Positions 10,348 through 20,276 are shown, counted from the stretch's first letter. The stretch: 64,000 bases of DNA from Rodentibacter myodis (GCF_001999305.1 NZ_MLHQ01000010.1:62001-126000); one strand, 5' to 3'. The notes: generated from the sequence alone by a model not told the origin. Made by a program: numbers and translations.

Positions 10348-10583
10348 TAAACCGATCATTACCTATACCGAAATACGATCAAATTCCAATGTTTTACGGT
10401 ATGATGTAATCAATGCACAAAATCAAAATAACGCAATAAGGGGGCATCACAGCGGTGTCCACATCACAACCAAATAAAGTTCAATAGGTTATATTTCATT
10501 AAGCATTATTCATAATGTGATCGGTTTTTAATAAAAAAACCTAATGAAATTTGACCGCACTTCACTACTGACGAGGAAACAAG
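10348..10583 (+). other. 236-nt leader with alternative pairings before ydfG-trpBA
   Basis: No gene is visible. A possible -10 TATGAT lies at 10400-10405. The segment 10538-10550 (AACCTAATGAAAT) can pair with TAGGTT at 10485-10490, with ATTTCATTA at 10493-10501, or locally through GGTTTTT/AAAAACC at 10523-10541. These pairings exclude each other, but no T-run follows, and the only short ORFs (6-8 codons) contain no Trp codons. It is probably the promoter and leader of ydfG-trpBA; attenuation is not shown. Confidence 0.4.
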
Positions 10584-11342
10584 ATGTCTAGAATTGCATT
10601 AGTTACCGGTGCGACAGCCGGTTTTGGGTCGGCGATTTGTCGTACATTAATTGGCGCGGGCTATCGTGTTATTGGCACAGGTCGCCGCACGGAGCGTTTA
10701 ACCCTTCTTCACGCTGAACTGGGCGAACAATTTCTTCCACTTGCCTTTGATATTTCCGATCGCACAGCGACACAACAGGCGATCCAATCTTTACCGCTCG
10801 AATGGCAACAAGTCGATTTACTCGTAAACAATGCAGGACTTGCTCTGGGTTTAGAAACCGCTGATCAAGCCAATCTTGATGATTGGGAACAAATGATCGA
10901 TACCAATATCAAAGGCTTAATAAATATCACCCGTTTTATTTTGCCCCAAATGGTGGAACGCAACACGGGGCATATTATTAACTTAGGGTCAATTGCCGGT
11001 AATTATCCTTATCCTGGCGGTAATGTGTATGGCGGAACAAAAGCCTTTGTGAAACAATTCAGCCTTAATTTACGTGCCGATCTTGCCGGTAAAAATATTC
11101 GTGTGAGCAATGTTGAACCGGGGCTATGTGGGGGAACAGAATTCTCAAATGTTCGTTTTAAAGGCGATGATGAACGAGCCGAAAAACTCTATGAAAATGT
11201 TGATTATGTGACACCGCAAGATATTGCCAATATTGTGCTATGGCTTAATCAACAACCGCCACACGTCAACATCAATCGTATTGAAGTAATGCCAACCGCT
11301 CAAACCTTCAATCCGTTAAAAGTCACCAAAAATTCAGATTAA
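10584..11342 (+). CDS. ydfG: NADP-dependent short-chain dehydrogenase, YdfG-like
   Basis: A 252-residue SDR oxidoreductase. The cofactor-binding TGATAGFGSAI (residues 8-18), NNAG (about 87-90) and the catalytic pair in YGGTK (about residue 152) are intact. E. coli YdfG oxidises L-allo-threonine and 3-hydroxy acids such as serine. RBS GAGGAA precedes the ATG. It is 17 nt ahead of trpB, the same ydfG-trpB-trpA order as in H. influenzae. Why it sits with tryptophan synthase genes is not known; co-transcription is likely. Confidence 0.88.
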   Translation: MSRIALVTGATAGFGSAICRTLIGAGYRVIGTGRRTERLTLLHAELGEQFLPLAFDISDRTATQQAIQSLPLEWQQVDLLVNNAGLALGLETADQANLDDWEQMIDTNIKGLINITRFILPQMVERNTGHIINLGSIAGNYPYPGGNVYGGTKAFVKQFSLNLRADLAGKNIRVSNVEPGLCGGTEFSNVRFKGDDERAEKLYENVDYVTPQDIANIVLWLNQQPPHVNINRIEVMPTAQTFNPLKVTKNSD

Positions 11343-11359
11343 AATCATAAGGAAATATA

Positions 11360-12556
11360 ATGTCAGACACCATTCTTAATCCCTATTTTGGAGAATTTGG
11401 CGGTATGTATGTACCGGAAATTCTTGTACCGGTGCTTCAACAGCTTGAAAAAGCCTTTGTAGAAGCAAAAAACGATCCCGAATTTCAACGTGAATTTCAA
11501 GATCTACTGAAAAATTATGCCGGCAGACCGACCGCACTTACCCTCTGTCGTAACCTCACCAAAGGGACGAAAGCGAAAATTTACCTTAAACGTGAAGATT
11601 TACTACACGGTGGTGCGCATAAAACCAATCAGGTGCTTGGTCAAATTTTGCTGGCAAAACGAATGGGAAAAACCCGCATTATTGCAGAAACCGGTGCCGG
11701 TCAGCACGGTGTGGCAACCGCACTAGCCTGTGCAATGTTGGATATGCCTTGCCGTGTTTATATGGGAGCAAAAGATGTGGAACGCCAATCGCCAAATGTA
11801 TTTCGTATGCGTTTAATGGGGGCGGAAGTGATTCCCGTGAAGAAAGGCTCTTGTTCACTAAAAGATGCCTGCTGTGAAGCAATGCGTGATTGGTCTGCCA
11901 ATTATGAAACCACCCACTATTTACTCGGCACCGCTGCCGGCCCGCACCCTTTCCCAACTATTGTTCGTGAATTTCAAAAAATGATTGGTGAAGAAACCAA
12001 ACGCCAAATCCTAGAACGTGAAGGCAGATTACCGGATGCCGTGATTGCCGCAGTGGGCGGTGGCTCAAATGCGATTGGAATGTTCACCGATTTTATTGAT
12101 GAACAAAATGTCCGTTTAATTGGTGTCGAACCGGCGGGCAAAGGCATTGAAAGCGGTGAACACGGCGCGCCGTTAGGACACGCTAAAGTGGGAATTTATT
12201 TTGGAATGAAATCTCCGCTTATGCAAACGGAAGATGGTCAAGTGGAAGAGTCCTACTCCGTTTCCGCAGGTCTCGACTTCCCTTCTGTCGGGCCTCAACA
12301 CGCTTATTTACAAAGTATCGGACGTGCAGAATATCCTTCCATTACCGATGATGAAGCCCTTAATGCTTTCCAAGAATTAGCGAAACACGAAGGCATTATT
12401 CCGGCACTTGAAAGCTCACACGCCCTTGCACAAGCCCTAAAAATGATTCACCAAGAACCTAACAAGGAACAAATTCTTGTGGTGAATTTATCCGGTCGTG
12501 GTGATAAAGATATTTTCACTGTCGATAAAATCTTAACCGAAAAAGGAATGAAATAA
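11360..12556 (+). CDS. trpB: Tryptophan synthase beta chain
   Basis: PLP enzyme that joins indole and serine to give tryptophan. It is 398 residues, full length. The PLP lysine lies in [18 protein letters not shown] (near residue 87). The indole-site [10 protein letters not shown] and the phosphate-binding [10 protein letters not shown] are also present. RBS AAGGAA. The stop TAA overlaps the trpA ATG by one base (TAATG), which couples translation of the two subunits. Confidence 0.97.
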   Translation: MSDTILNPYFGEFGGMYVPEILVPVLQQLEKAFVEAKNDPEFQREFQDLLKNYAGRPTALTLCRNLTKGTKAKIYLKREDLLHGGAHKTNQVLGQILLAKRMGKTRIIAETGAGQHGVATALACAMLDMPCRVYMGAKDVERQSPNVFRMRLMGAEVIPVKKGSCSLKDACCEAMRDWSANYETTHYLLGTAAGPHPFPTIVREFQKMIGEETKRQILEREGRLPDAVIAAVGGGSNAIGMFTDFIDEQNVRLIGVEPAGKGIESGEHGAPLGHAKVGIYFGMKSPLMQTEDGQVEESYSVSAGLDFPSVGPQHAYLQSIGRAEYPSITDDEALNAFQELAKHEGIIPALESSHALAQALKMIHQEPNKEQILVVNLSGRGDKDIFTVDKILTEKGMK

Positions 12557-13362
12557 TGAGCCGTTTTGAAACCCAATTTGCTGCACTCAATGCCAAAAAT
12601 GAAGGGGCATTTGTTCCTTTTGTTACCCTCTGCGATCCAACTTTTGACCGCTCTTTTGACATTATTTGCACCCTTGTAGAAAATGGTGCGGATGCTTTAG
12701 AACTTGGCTTTCCTTTTTCCGATCCACTGTTAGACGGCCCCGTTATTCAAGCGGCAAACAATCGCGCCTTAAATGCCGGTCATAGCACGGAAGATAGCTT
12801 TAAATTGCTTGAAAAAGTGCGGTCAAAATATCCGGAGATTCCCATCAGCCTGCTCCTCTGTGCCAACCTGATTTTCGCAAAAGGTTTAGAAGCGTTCTAT
12901 CAACGTTGTGCAGAGGTGGGCGTGGATGCCGTGCTTGTGGCAGATATTCCTTTGTTAGCCAAAGATGACTATGTACAGGCGGCGAAAAAGTATGGTATCC
13001 AACCGGTGTTTATTTGCCCACCGAATGCCGATGAAAAAACCATTCAGGGGGTTGCGAAAAACAGCGAAGGTTATACTTATTTAGTCTCACGTACGGGCGT
13101 AACCAGTGCAGAAAACCAAGCCCACGCCAGCAATTTAGATACGCTGATTGAGCAACTCAAAAAACACAATGCCCCACCAATCCTACAAGGTTTTGGTATC
13201 GCCCAACCGGCACAAGTGAAAGAAGCCCTACAACTGGGGGTGAACGGTGCAATTTCAGGCTCGGCAACAGTAAAAATTATTGAACAAAACCTCAATAATC
13301 ACACAAAATGTTTAGCAAAACTTGCCGAATTTGTTCAAGCAATGAAAGCCGCGACAAAATAA
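12556..13362 (+). CDS. trpA: Tryptophan synthase alpha chain
   Basis: Cleaves indole-3-glycerol phosphate to indole and glyceraldehyde 3-phosphate; the indole is channelled to TrpB. It is 268 residues. The catalytic Glu and Asp are in [19 protein letters not shown] (about residues 47-65), and the phosphate-binding GFGI and [10 protein letters not shown] are at the C-terminal side. It overlaps trpB by one base and is followed by a strong terminator. Confidence 0.97.
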   Translation: MSRFETQFAALNAKNEGAFVPFVTLCDPTFDRSFDIICTLVENGADALELGFPFSDPLLDGPVIQAANNRALNAGHSTEDSFKLLEKVRSKYPEIPISLLLCANLIFAKGLEAFYQRCAEVGVDAVLVADIPLLAKDDYVQAAKKYGIQPVFICPPNADEKTIQGVAKNSEGYTYLVSRTGVTSAENQAHASNLDTLIEQLKKHNAPPILQGFGIAQPAQVKEALQLGVNGAISGSATVKIIEQNLNNHTKCLAKLAEFVQAMKAATK

Positions 13363-13363
13363 C

Positions 13364-13403
13364 AAAAAAATCACCTGCACTTTTAAATGCGGGTGATTTT
13401 TTA
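13364..13403 (+). terminator. trpA terminator
   Basis: AAAAATCACCTGCA pairs with TGCGGGTGATTTTTT through a short loop and ends in a T6 tract, two bases after the trpA stop. Confidence 0.88.
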
Positions 13404-13507
13404 TATTACTTAATAGTATCTACGAATCTATCAAAATTTTCACCCATCACACAACACCTCAATAATGTGATTGTAGGACGCAACGCCCTGCCTCCATACC
13501 ATAAAAT

Positions 13508-13556
13508 TTCCCTCCCTACGCTGTAGTGGAAAGTACCGAAGGCGGAGGGAGGGAAA
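13508..13556. repeat. Inverted repeat between trpA and hlyD
   Basis: TTCCCTCCCT faces AGGGAGGGAA with a 28-nt centre. It lies just past the 3' end of the minus-strand secretion operon, followed on that strand by ATTTTATGG, so it may act as its terminator. The rest of 13404-13592 shows no gene. Confidence 0.45.
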
Positions 13557-13592
13557 AGTGAGATTTAAAACCGCTTACAAATCTCGATATGA

Positions 13593-14810
13593 CTATCGTT
13601 CTTGTAACGCTTGTTTCATACGGGTAATTGGTTTAATCAAATATTGGAACACGGTTTTTTCGCCGGTTTTAATATCTACGGTTGCCGTCATACCCGGGGT
13701 GATCGTCAGTTTTTCACCGTTTTTGTCGGTAATTGCATTGCCTTGGGTTTCCACCAAAATACGGTAATAGGCTTGATCGGCATTTAAATTAAGTTCACTA
13801 CGGCGTCTTTCATCTTGCAAGGTATCCGGACTGATTAAGGTTACCGTGCCATCCAAACCACCATAAATTGAATAATCATAAGCACTGATTTTCACTAATG
13901 CAGGCTGCCCCGGACGAATAAAGGCAACATCTTTCGGGCTAATATAGGCTTGCACCAATAAAGTATCATCAAGTGGTACAATTTCTAAAATATCTTGACC
14001 TGCTTGAACAACCCCACCAACGGTATTAATACGAATATTTTTTACAATACCGCGTAAAGGAGCTTTAATTTGAGAACGTTCAACCGGATCGGCACGCATT
14101 GCCATATTTTCACGTGCTTGCGCCAATTCAGATTCCATTTGCACTAATTCATTATTCGCATCCGCCGAATATTTATTACGGCGTTCACTAATCTGTTGCG
14201 CAAAATCGGAAGATTGACGTTGCATTCTCAATAATTCAACCTGAGAAACAACGCCACGTTTTACCATTGGTTGTGTAATTGAAATCTCACGATCTAGCAA
14301 GGCTTTACTTTGCGACAAACCTGCAATGGCATCAAGCATTGCTTTTCGTCTGGCTTCATAGGCGGCATTTTCCCTTACTTTAACATCTTCCGGAATATCT
14401 TCCGGAAACACTAAAGGTTTATCGGCTGCTTCTGCTTGCAAACGCGCCACAACGCCTCTCAAGTTTTGCACTTTCGCTTCACTTTCACGTAAAACCGCAG
14501 AGCTACGGGTGTCATCAAGAATCAGTAAAACCTGTCCTTTCTCAACCACATCCCCTTCTTTCACTTTCATTTCTTGAATGATACCGGGATCAAGACTTTG
14601 CACAATTTGCTCACGGCTACTTGGAATCACACTCCCTTGTCCACGAGTCACTTCTTCCAAAGGACTAAAATATGCCCATATAACAAAAGTTACCAAGAAA
14701 ATGAAAAACAGAATAATGACAGAAAAAATACCTCGATGTTTTTCAATTTGGAGTGCCGCATTAAGATCATTGATCAATGCTAAATCGGACTGTTTTACTT
14801 TATCATTCAT
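13593..14810 (-). CDS. Type I secretion membrane-fusion protein, HlyD family
   Basis: Periplasmic adaptor linking the inner-membrane exporter to TolC. It is 405 residues. A single membrane helix lies at about residues 30-52 (IFSVIILFFIFLVTFVIWAYF). Next come the lipoyl half-domain (GSVIPSSREQIVQSLDPGI), a long alpha-helical hairpin (about 120-230) and the second lipoyl plus beta-barrel domain ending with PGMTATVDIKTGEKTV. Its start overlaps the ABC gene end by 8 nt, so the three secretion genes form one transcript in the order outer-membrane protein, ABC, HlyD. It resembles LapC-type adaptors of adhesin exporters. Confidence 0.9.
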   Translation of the reverse strand: MNDKVKQSDLALINDLNAALQIEKHRGIFSVIILFFIFLVTFVIWAYFSPLEEVTRGQGSVIPSSREQIVQSLDPGIIQEMKVKEGDVVEKGQVLLILDDTRSSAVLRESEAKVQNLRGVVARLQAEAADKPLVFPEDIPEDVKVRENAAYEARRKAMLDAIAGLSQSKALLDREISITQPMVKRGVVSQVELLRMQRQSSDFAQQISERRNKYSADANNELVQMESELAQARENMAMRADPVERSQIKAPLRGIVKNIRINTVGGVVQAGQDILEIVPLDDTLLVQAYISPKDVAFIRPGQPALVKISAYDYSIYGGLDGTVTLISPDTLQDERRRSELNLNADQAYYRILVETQGNAITDKNGEKLTITPGMTATVDIKTGEKTVFQYLIKPITRMKQALQER

Positions 14811-16998
14811 CTTTTTTACCTTCTTCTCGCTTGTTCTCCACAGGCTTTACTGTTTTATTGGCAACTTGATTGGCAGCCGCTTTTTGCTCATTTTTTCTCA
14901 AATGTTCCAATACAGCATCTCTTGGGCCGTCAATAGCAACCTGTCCATTTTCAACCACAATGATACGATTTACCATTTTGAGAACTTGAGGGCGGTGGGT
15001 CACCACAATCATTGTGCGGTTGCCAACCCATCTTGCCAAAGCACCTAATACCATTTCTTCCGTGCCTTGGTCTAAATCACTGGTTGGTTCATCCAATAAA
15101 ACAACACGCGGGTCTTTAATCGTCAAGCGGGCTAATGCCACTAATTGTTTTTGACCGCCGGATAAGCCTTGACCATTCTCCCCTAACGGCATATCTAATC
15201 CTCTCGGATGGGAATTTACCAATCTTTCCAATCCAAAACGTTGCAATGCATTAATTAACTCCACATCGCCTGCAAAGTTATCGGTACGGGCAATATCTAA
15301 ATTTTCACGCAATGTACCAAGGAATAAACGCGGTGATTGACCAAATAATGCCACTTGATTACGTAAATAATTTGGATCGATTTGGCGTAAATCCACATTA
15401 TCTAAGGTTACGCCCCCACCTAGAGGTTCATACAAGCCTGCAGCAAGTTTTAATAAGGTACTTTTACCACTACCAATACGCCCCAAAATCGCGACTTTTT
15501 CACCCGGATTAATAGTCACATTTAATTTAGACAGTGCATTTGGGCTTTCTTTATTGTATTGGAAGCTCACATCGTTAAAACTAATTTTCCCCTGTGTTTG
15601 TTTCAAGGTAATGTATTTACGATCCGCCACACGTTCAATCGGACGATTAACAATTTCATCTACCCCTTTTAGGGCAAGACGGGCTTGTTGGAAACGGGTC
15701 GCAAGCCCTGCAATCTGTGCCAATGGTGCTAACGCACGACCGGATAAAATAACCGAGGCAATTAATGCACCCATTGTGATTCGGCTGGATTCATCATCAC
15801 TATGGATAAGATACGTTCCCAACAAGACAAGAAATACGGTATTTAATTGTTGTAAGCCAACGGAAAAATTCACCACAAAGTTACTTAAATCTTTCACTTT
15901 AATTTGGGATGCTGATGTTTTCGCCGTGTACATATCCCAACGTTGTTGCGCCCAGTTGGTGGCATTATTGGCTTTTAGGGTTTCAATCCCATCCAATGCC
16001 TCAACAATCAACCCTTGACGTTGTGATCCCTCACGCATTGATTCATTAATTCTTGCCGCCAATTTCGGCTGAACCAAGATCCCAACAATAATCACCGTTG
16101 GAATAATCACCAAAGGGACGATGGCGAGCTTGCCACCAATGAGATAAATAACAAAAACGAACAACAATAAAAACGGCAAATCAACCAAAACCAATAAACT
16201 GGCACTGGTCATAAATTCCCGTACGGATTCAAAATCACGCAAGTTATTGGCATAAGATCCTGAAGATGCCGGTTTATCAATTAAGCGCAACGCCATTACC
16301 CGTCTAAATAAGGCAGAACTAATAATTAAATCCGCTTTTTTACCGGCAATATCCGTTAAATGTCCCCGAATCATTTTGGCAATAAATTCAAACGTGATTG
16401 CCAAAATCACCCCAATACTTAAAGCCCACAAGGTTTCATAGGTTTTATTCGGAATAACGCGGTCATAAACGTTCATTACGTATAAAGAACTCACCAAGGC
16501 TAAAAAGTTGATGATAAAGGTGGCTAAAATAACCTGACCATAGTAGGCTTTAAATCGCCAAATCACTTTCCAGAACCACGCTTTTGGCAAATGATATTCC
16601 GGCAATTCGGAACGAATATCCGACACCACGCGCGGTTTAATAAACCAACAATAGCCTAAATAAAGTGAATTCAGTTCTTTGTATTCCATCACGCGTTCTA
16701 CTTCGCCTTGGCGAATATGAAAACGGCGTGCCAATCCCGCGCCTTCGATTTTAGTAATCACAAGAGCTTCTTCGTTATGTAGAATTGCAACAACCGGCGT
16801 GGCAAGGCTTGGAATATCACTTAAAGATCGTTTAGAAATGGAATTTTCAAGACCGTATGTTCTTAACACTTCGCTCAAAGAGGAAAAATTCACATTTAAA
16901 TGTTGATCTCTTAAAACTTGAGCGGTTAAGGCTTCTTGTGCAACCGGTGTACCATATAATTGGGTCACCAGTGCCAAATGTTCGATAATAGATTTCAT
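14803..16998 (-). CDS. Type I secretion ABC exporter with degenerate C39 domain (LapB/RtxB-like)
   Basis: Fused permease-ATPase of 731 residues. The N-terminal 130 residues form a C39-peptidase-like domain without a catalytic Cys, as in HlyB/LapB exporters, which do not cleave a leader peptide. The membrane domain spans about 165-440. The ATPase has Walker A GRIGSGKSTLLKL, signature LSGGQKQ, Walker B VVLLDEPTSD and the H-loop VVTHR. A basic and charged tail follows. All ATPase motifs are intact, although the adjacent substrate gene (18533-18900) is decayed. Confidence 0.92.
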   Translation of the reverse strand: MKSIIEHLALVTQLYGTPVAQEALTAQVLRDQHLNVNFSSLSEVLRTYGLENSISKRSLSDIPSLATPVVAILHNEEALVITKIEGAGLARRFHIRQGEVERVMEYKELNSLYLGYCWFIKPRVVSDIRSELPEYHLPKAWFWKVIWRFKAYYGQVILATFIINFLALVSSLYVMNVYDRVIPNKTYETLWALSIGVILAITFEFIAKMIRGHLTDIAGKKADLIISSALFRRVMALRLIDKPASSGSYANNLRDFESVREFMTSASLLVLVDLPFLLLFVFVIYLIGGKLAIVPLVIIPTVIIVGILVQPKLAARINESMREGSQRQGLIVEALDGIETLKANNATNWAQQRWDMYTAKTSASQIKVKDLSNFVVNFSVGLQQLNTVFLVLLGTYLIHSDDESSRITMGALIASVILSGRALAPLAQIAGLATRFQQARLALKGVDEIVNRPIERVADRKYITLKQTQGKISFNDVSFQYNKESPNALSKLNVTINPGEKVAILGRIGSGKSTLLKLAAGLYEPLGGGVTLDNVDLRQIDPNYLRNQVALFGQSPRLFLGTLRENLDIARTDNFAGDVELINALQRFGLERLVNSHPRGLDMPLGENGQGLSGGQKQLVALARLTIKDPRVVLLDEPTSDLDQGTEEMVLGALARWVGNRTMIVVTHRPQVLKMVNRIIVVENGQVAIDGPRDAVLEHLRKNEQKAAANQVANKTVKPVENKREEGKKDE

Positions 16999-17016
16999 TG
17001 TTTTCGTTTCTCTTTT

Positions 17017-18291
17017 TTATTTCTTAGATTTCATCGTGGTATTTTCTGCCCCCACCCATTGGGTAATACCGGATTGTGAGACTAAATAAAGTAAGGCTGC
17101 ATCACGAAAATCATTTCGGGCATTCACCTCATCAATTTGTACCCGACTTAATTCTTGATAAGAATCCAACAAATCCATTAATGAACTTGCTGCAACTTCA
17201 AATTGAAACTCTTTGTCTTTCACCACTTTACGTTGCAATGCAATTTGTTTATGGGCAACGGTCGCCAATCTTTGATTTCTGACCATATCCACTTCAGAAG
17301 TTAAAGATTTTTCTTGAACGGATAATTCAATCTCCCGTAATTTTGCCTCTGCGGCTTTTTGGGAATAATAACTTTGTTCTTGTGCATATTTGGTGGCAGG
17401 ATTGTAAATATCCCAAGACATATTCACATAAACTTCGTATTCGTGGCGATTTGCCGTTCCTTCAAGGTTAATTGCAGGCAAACGTCTTGCTTTTGCAGCT
17501 TCAACCGCCGCTTTTGAACTTTCAAATTCTGCCTGTTGGGCTAAATAACTTGGATTTGAGGTTACTTCAGGATTTTTATAACGCTTAATAAAAGCATTCA
17601 CATCTGTAACCTGACTGAAAGGATCGATAAGATCATCAACGGATAACACCTTACCGCCACTATAACGGCTGAGTCGGTTTAAAGAGGATTGCAAAATTCG
17701 CTCTTGCATTAAAATACTGGTTTCAACCTGATTCTTACGGGATTGTGCTTCATTTACTTCCGAAAAACGCCCTTCATCATAAGTACTGATCACCCCAAGA
17801 TCTCTTAAAATTTTATCGTGACGGGCTAAACTTTCTTTATAAACCGCAAGCGTCTCTTTTGCCCGCAATGCGGATAAATAAAGCTGGGAAATATCCTGTC
17901 CCATTAATTCTCGGGTCTCCGTTAATTTATAGTGATAGTAAGTTTCTTTTTGTTTATCGCGCTCAATCTCGGCTTCCACACCACCCCAAGCATAAAGATT
18001 TACTCTGGCTGCCACACCGGGGCCTGAACGCCGCTCACTGGTATAAGTGTGACGTTGTCCCAAAACGGATGTCCCGGTAAGAGAAACAACCGGAAGATGA
18101 CCGGCTTCAGAAACTTTAGTTTGACTTGCCGCCATTGAAATATTGGCTTTTGCCTCGTCTAAAGTTGGATCGGCAACAAATGCGTATTGAAGAATTTCGT
18201 TCAGCGTCGTTTTGGCAAATACGCCCGGAGACAACAATAACAACATCCCCGTTAGTGCTAAAGAATAGCGTTTAAAGATAAAATTTTTCAT
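17017..18291 (-). CDS. TolC/LapE-type outer-membrane efflux channel
   Basis: Outer-membrane channel of the type I system, 424 residues from the ATG at 18291. I prefer this start because AAAAAAGGAAAATT precedes it and the protein then begins directly with a signal peptide (KNFIFKRYSLALTGMLLLLSPGVFA). The frame extends 12 codons further upstream, but without an RBS. The two TolC repeats (outer membrane efflux protein domains) cover about 35-215 and 235-415. The gap to the ABC exporter gene is 18 nt. Confidence 0.88.
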   Translation of the reverse strand: MKNFIFKRYSLALTGMLLLLSPGVFAKTTLNEILQYAFVADPTLDEAKANISMAASQTKVSEAGHLPVVSLTGTSVLGQRHTYTSERRSGPGVAARVNLYAWGGVEAEIERDKQKETYYHYKLTETRELMGQDISQLYLSALRAKETLAVYKESLARHDKILRDLGVISTYDEGRFSEVNEAQSRKNQVETSILMQERILQSSLNRLSRYSGGKVLSVDDLIDPFSQVTDVNAFIKRYKNPEVTSNPSYLAQQAEFESSKAAVEAAKARRLPAINLEGTANRHEYEVYVNMSWDIYNPATKYAQEQSYYSQKAAEAKLREIELSVQEKSLTSEVDMVRNQRLATVAHKQIALQRKVVKDKEFQFEVAASSLMDLLDSYQELSRVQIDEVNARNDFRDAALLYLVSQSGITQWVGAENTTMKSKK

Positions 18292-18474
18292 AATTTTCCT
18301 TTTTTGGCACCGTTTTGAAACAGCCATTTATGGGTTCTCGGCATTATGTAGCCTTCGCGAAATGGGGCGAGATTGTATCACGGAAGATCGTATTTATAAA
18401 TTCATCTTCCATAATTAATTCACCTAATCCCCTGCAATTGCTACATAATATCGAAAGAAAGCATAACACCGCGC

Positions 18475-18508
18475 GATAAAATCCCCTGCATCAATGACAC
18501 AGGGGATT
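18475..18508 (-). terminator. Hairpin after the adhesin pseudogene
   Basis: AATCCCCTG pairs with CAGGGGATT around an 11-nt loop and is followed on the minus strand by TTTATC. It sits 25 nt past the stop codon of the decayed adhesin. It may be its original terminator, which would also limit read-through into the channel gene. Confidence 0.55.
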
Positions 18509-18532
18509 GAACTTAAAACAGACTAATGAAGA

Positions 18533-18900
18533 TTAAACAACTTGTACGTTTGCTTGAACATAAACCAAAGTATCATCTTGACCGTTAAATTCATAACCGT
18601 GATACATCACACCGTCTTGTTCCACAGTGCCGGTTTTATGCCATGTTACCTTCGTTCATTGCTTTACCAACATTACCGAAATCAACTTTATCATCTTCGC
18701 CATATTTCACGAATACGGTTGTACCGTATCTTTTAAGCAAATATCAATTTGGTCGCTGCCTTAGCCTAAATAAACACGGGTTCATTGATTTTGATCGCCA
18801 CTAATCACTTGATTCGTACTAGAAAATCTATTTCTTCTAAGTTTCCATCTAGGATATCATCTCTGAAAAGTAAGCCAAATAGTTTGCTTTTGTTACCTAA
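18533..18900 (-). pseudogene. Decayed C-terminus of an RTX/LapA-like type I secreted adhesin
   Basis: Reading leftwards, the fragment ends in YHGYEFNGQDDTLVYVQ and a TAA at 18533-18535, preceded in the same frame by VTWHKTGTVEQDGV. Further upstream the continuation VFVKYGEDDKVDFGNVGK sits in another frame, and before that QVISGDQNQ and GSDQIDI are broken by stop codons. These are the glycine/aspartate-rich repeat and secretion-signal end typical of RTX/LapA adhesins. At least two stops and two frameshifts are present, and the large N-terminal part is gone. It sits directly upstream of its presumed exporter operon. Confidence 0.72.
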
Positions 18901-18953
18901 ATCATCCATATACGGCTAAAGTGCGGTCAAATTTTCACAAATTTTTAGACAAC

Positions 18954-18978
18954 AAAAAAGCCGCTATCAAAGCGGCTT
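18954..18978 (-). terminator. tRNA-Leu terminator
   Basis: Perfect 8-bp stem AAGCCGCT / AGCGGCTT with a T tract on the minus strand, 20 nt past the tRNA 3' end. Confidence 0.85.
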
Positions 18979-18997
18979 CTGTGTTTAAAATTCTGTT

Positions 18998-19083
18998 TGG
19001 TGCCTAGGGTCGGACTCGAACCGACACGGTTACTCACCGGCGGATTTTGAATCCGCTGCGTCTACCAATTTCGCCACCCAGGC
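18998..19083 (-). tRNA. tRNA-Leu (anticodon CAA)
   Basis: An 86-nt class II tRNA with encoded CCA. The acceptor GCCTGGG pairs with CCTAGGC. The anticodon stem GCGGA/TCCGC encloses the loop TTCAAAA, giving anticodon CAA (reads UUG). A long variable arm is present, and the T-loop is GGTTCGAGTCC. A terminator follows on the same strand. Confidence 0.95.
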
Positions 19084-19196
19084 TTGGGTACGGAGGCGTA
19101 TTATACACATATAAAACCCCGTAGCAAGAAAAAAATTTCAGATTTTATTTAGTTGCATTAAAATTAAACAAATGCCTTTAACACGCTTCTTAAACA

Positions 19197-19295
19197 CTAA
19201 GAAAAAAAGTATCGCCAGATAAATGCACTGACCCAAATACATAGCATAACCAAAATTTGAATTAACCTTTTCTTCGTTAATTTTTCTGCCGACAT
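19197..19295 (-). CDS. Small single-span membrane protein (32 residues)
   Basis: From the ATG at 19295 the frame reads MSAEKLTKKRLIQ followed by one hydrophobic helix (ILVMLCIWVSAFIW) and the tail RYFFS. GGGAG lies about 11 nt upstream. A positively charged N-terminus before a Trp-containing helix is typical of bacterial small membrane proteins. It is read away from fnr, in the gap between fnr and tRNA-Leu. I do not recognise a named family, and its short length leaves some chance that it is fortuitous. Confidence 0.5.
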   Translation of the reverse strand: MSAEKLTKKRLIQILVMLCIWVSAFIWRYFFS

Positions 19296-19326
19296 ATTCT
19301 TAAACTCCCTATTTAGTGGTAAAATT

Positions 19327-19340
19327 TTGTGTTAGATCAA
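19327..19340 (+). promoter_or_regulatory. Weak FNR-box-like site upstream of fnr
   Basis: TTGTG-TTAG-ATCAA matches TTGAT-N4-ATCAA at 8 of 10 positions; one half-site is perfect. Its position 37 nt before the fnr ATG would suit autoregulation. Confidence 0.35.
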
Positions 19341-19376
19341 TTTTACACGATTCTTTTTAAAATATTTGAGGATTAA

Positions 19377-20150
19377 ATGAAAAATTTCATTTTAGAAACG
19401 AAGGCAGGACGCCGGGTTCAATCGGGAGGCTGCGCTATTCATTGCCAAGATTGCAGTATTAGCCAACTTTGTATTCCTTTCACATTAAACGAACACGAAC
19501 TTGATCAACTCGATAATATTATTGAACGGAAAAAACCCATCCAGAAATCACAGGTACTCTTCAAAGCCGGTGATACATTAAATTCCATTTATGCGATCCG
19601 CTCCGGCACCATTAAAAGCTATACCATTAGTGAATCGGGTGAAGAACAGATTACTTCTTTTCACTTGCCCGGTGATTTAGTCGGGTTTGATGCTATCACC
19701 AATATGCAACACCCTAGCTTTGCACAAGCACTGGAAACAGCAATGGTCTGTGAAATTCCTTTTGATGTTTTGGATGATCTCTCAGGCAAAATGCCTAAGT
19801 TACGCCAACAAATTATTCGTCTAATGAGTAGCGAAATCAAAAGCGATCAAGAAATGATTTTGCTGCTTTCCAAAATGAATGCGGAAGAACGCCTCGCTGC
19901 GTTTATCTACAATCTTTCTAAACGCTACTCCGCTCGTGGGTTTTCGGCTAAAGAATTTCGTTTAACAATGACACGTGGTGATATAGGCAATTATCTTGGT
20001 TTAACCGTTGAAACCATCAGCCGTCTTTTGGGGCGTTTTCAAAAATCGGGCGTACTTTCCGTACAAGGGAAATACATCACTATTAATGATATGAATGCAT
20101 TAATTGAATTGACCGGCGTGAACCGAACCAAAATTACAATGTTGGACTAA
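19377..20150 (+). CDS. fnr: FNR oxygen-responsive transcription regulator
   Basis: Global anaerobic regulator of 257 residues. The N-terminal cluster [16 protein letters not shown] carries Cys19, 23, 26 and 32; with Cys near residue 125 (AMVCEIPF) these are the ligand positions of the oxygen-labile 4Fe-4S cluster, and the motif is essentially that of E. coli FNR. The cNMP-fold domain is followed by the Crp-type HTH with recognition helix [23 protein letters not shown] terminator follows at 20157, and uspE is next, an order also seen in H. influenzae. Confidence 0.97.
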   Translation: MKNFILETKAGRRVQSGGCAIHCQDCSISQLCIPFTLNEHELDQLDNIIERKKPIQKSQVLFKAGDTLNSIYAIRSGTIKSYTISESGEEQITSFHLPGDLVGFDAITNMQHPSFAQALETAMVCEIPFDVLDDLSGKMPKLRQQIIRLMSSEIKSDQEMILLLSKMNAEERLAAFIYNLSKRYSARGFSAKEFRLTMTRGDIGNYLGLTVETISRLLGRFQKSGVLSVQGKYITINDMNALIELTGVNRTKITMLD

Positions 20151-20156
20151 AAAATG

Positions 20157-20179
20157 GCGTGATATTTTCACGCTTTTTT
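20157..20179 (+). terminator. fnr terminator
   Basis: GCGTGA/TCACGC stem with a short AT loop and a T6 run, 6 nt after the fnr stop. Confidence 0.88.
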
Positions 20180-20276
20180 CTTCTTAAAAATTGCACCAAA
20201 TCATCTTTTTCGTGATCTTTTCTTGTCATAACACGCATTCTTTCTTATGCTATGCGGCAAATTTACGGAGGTTGTT

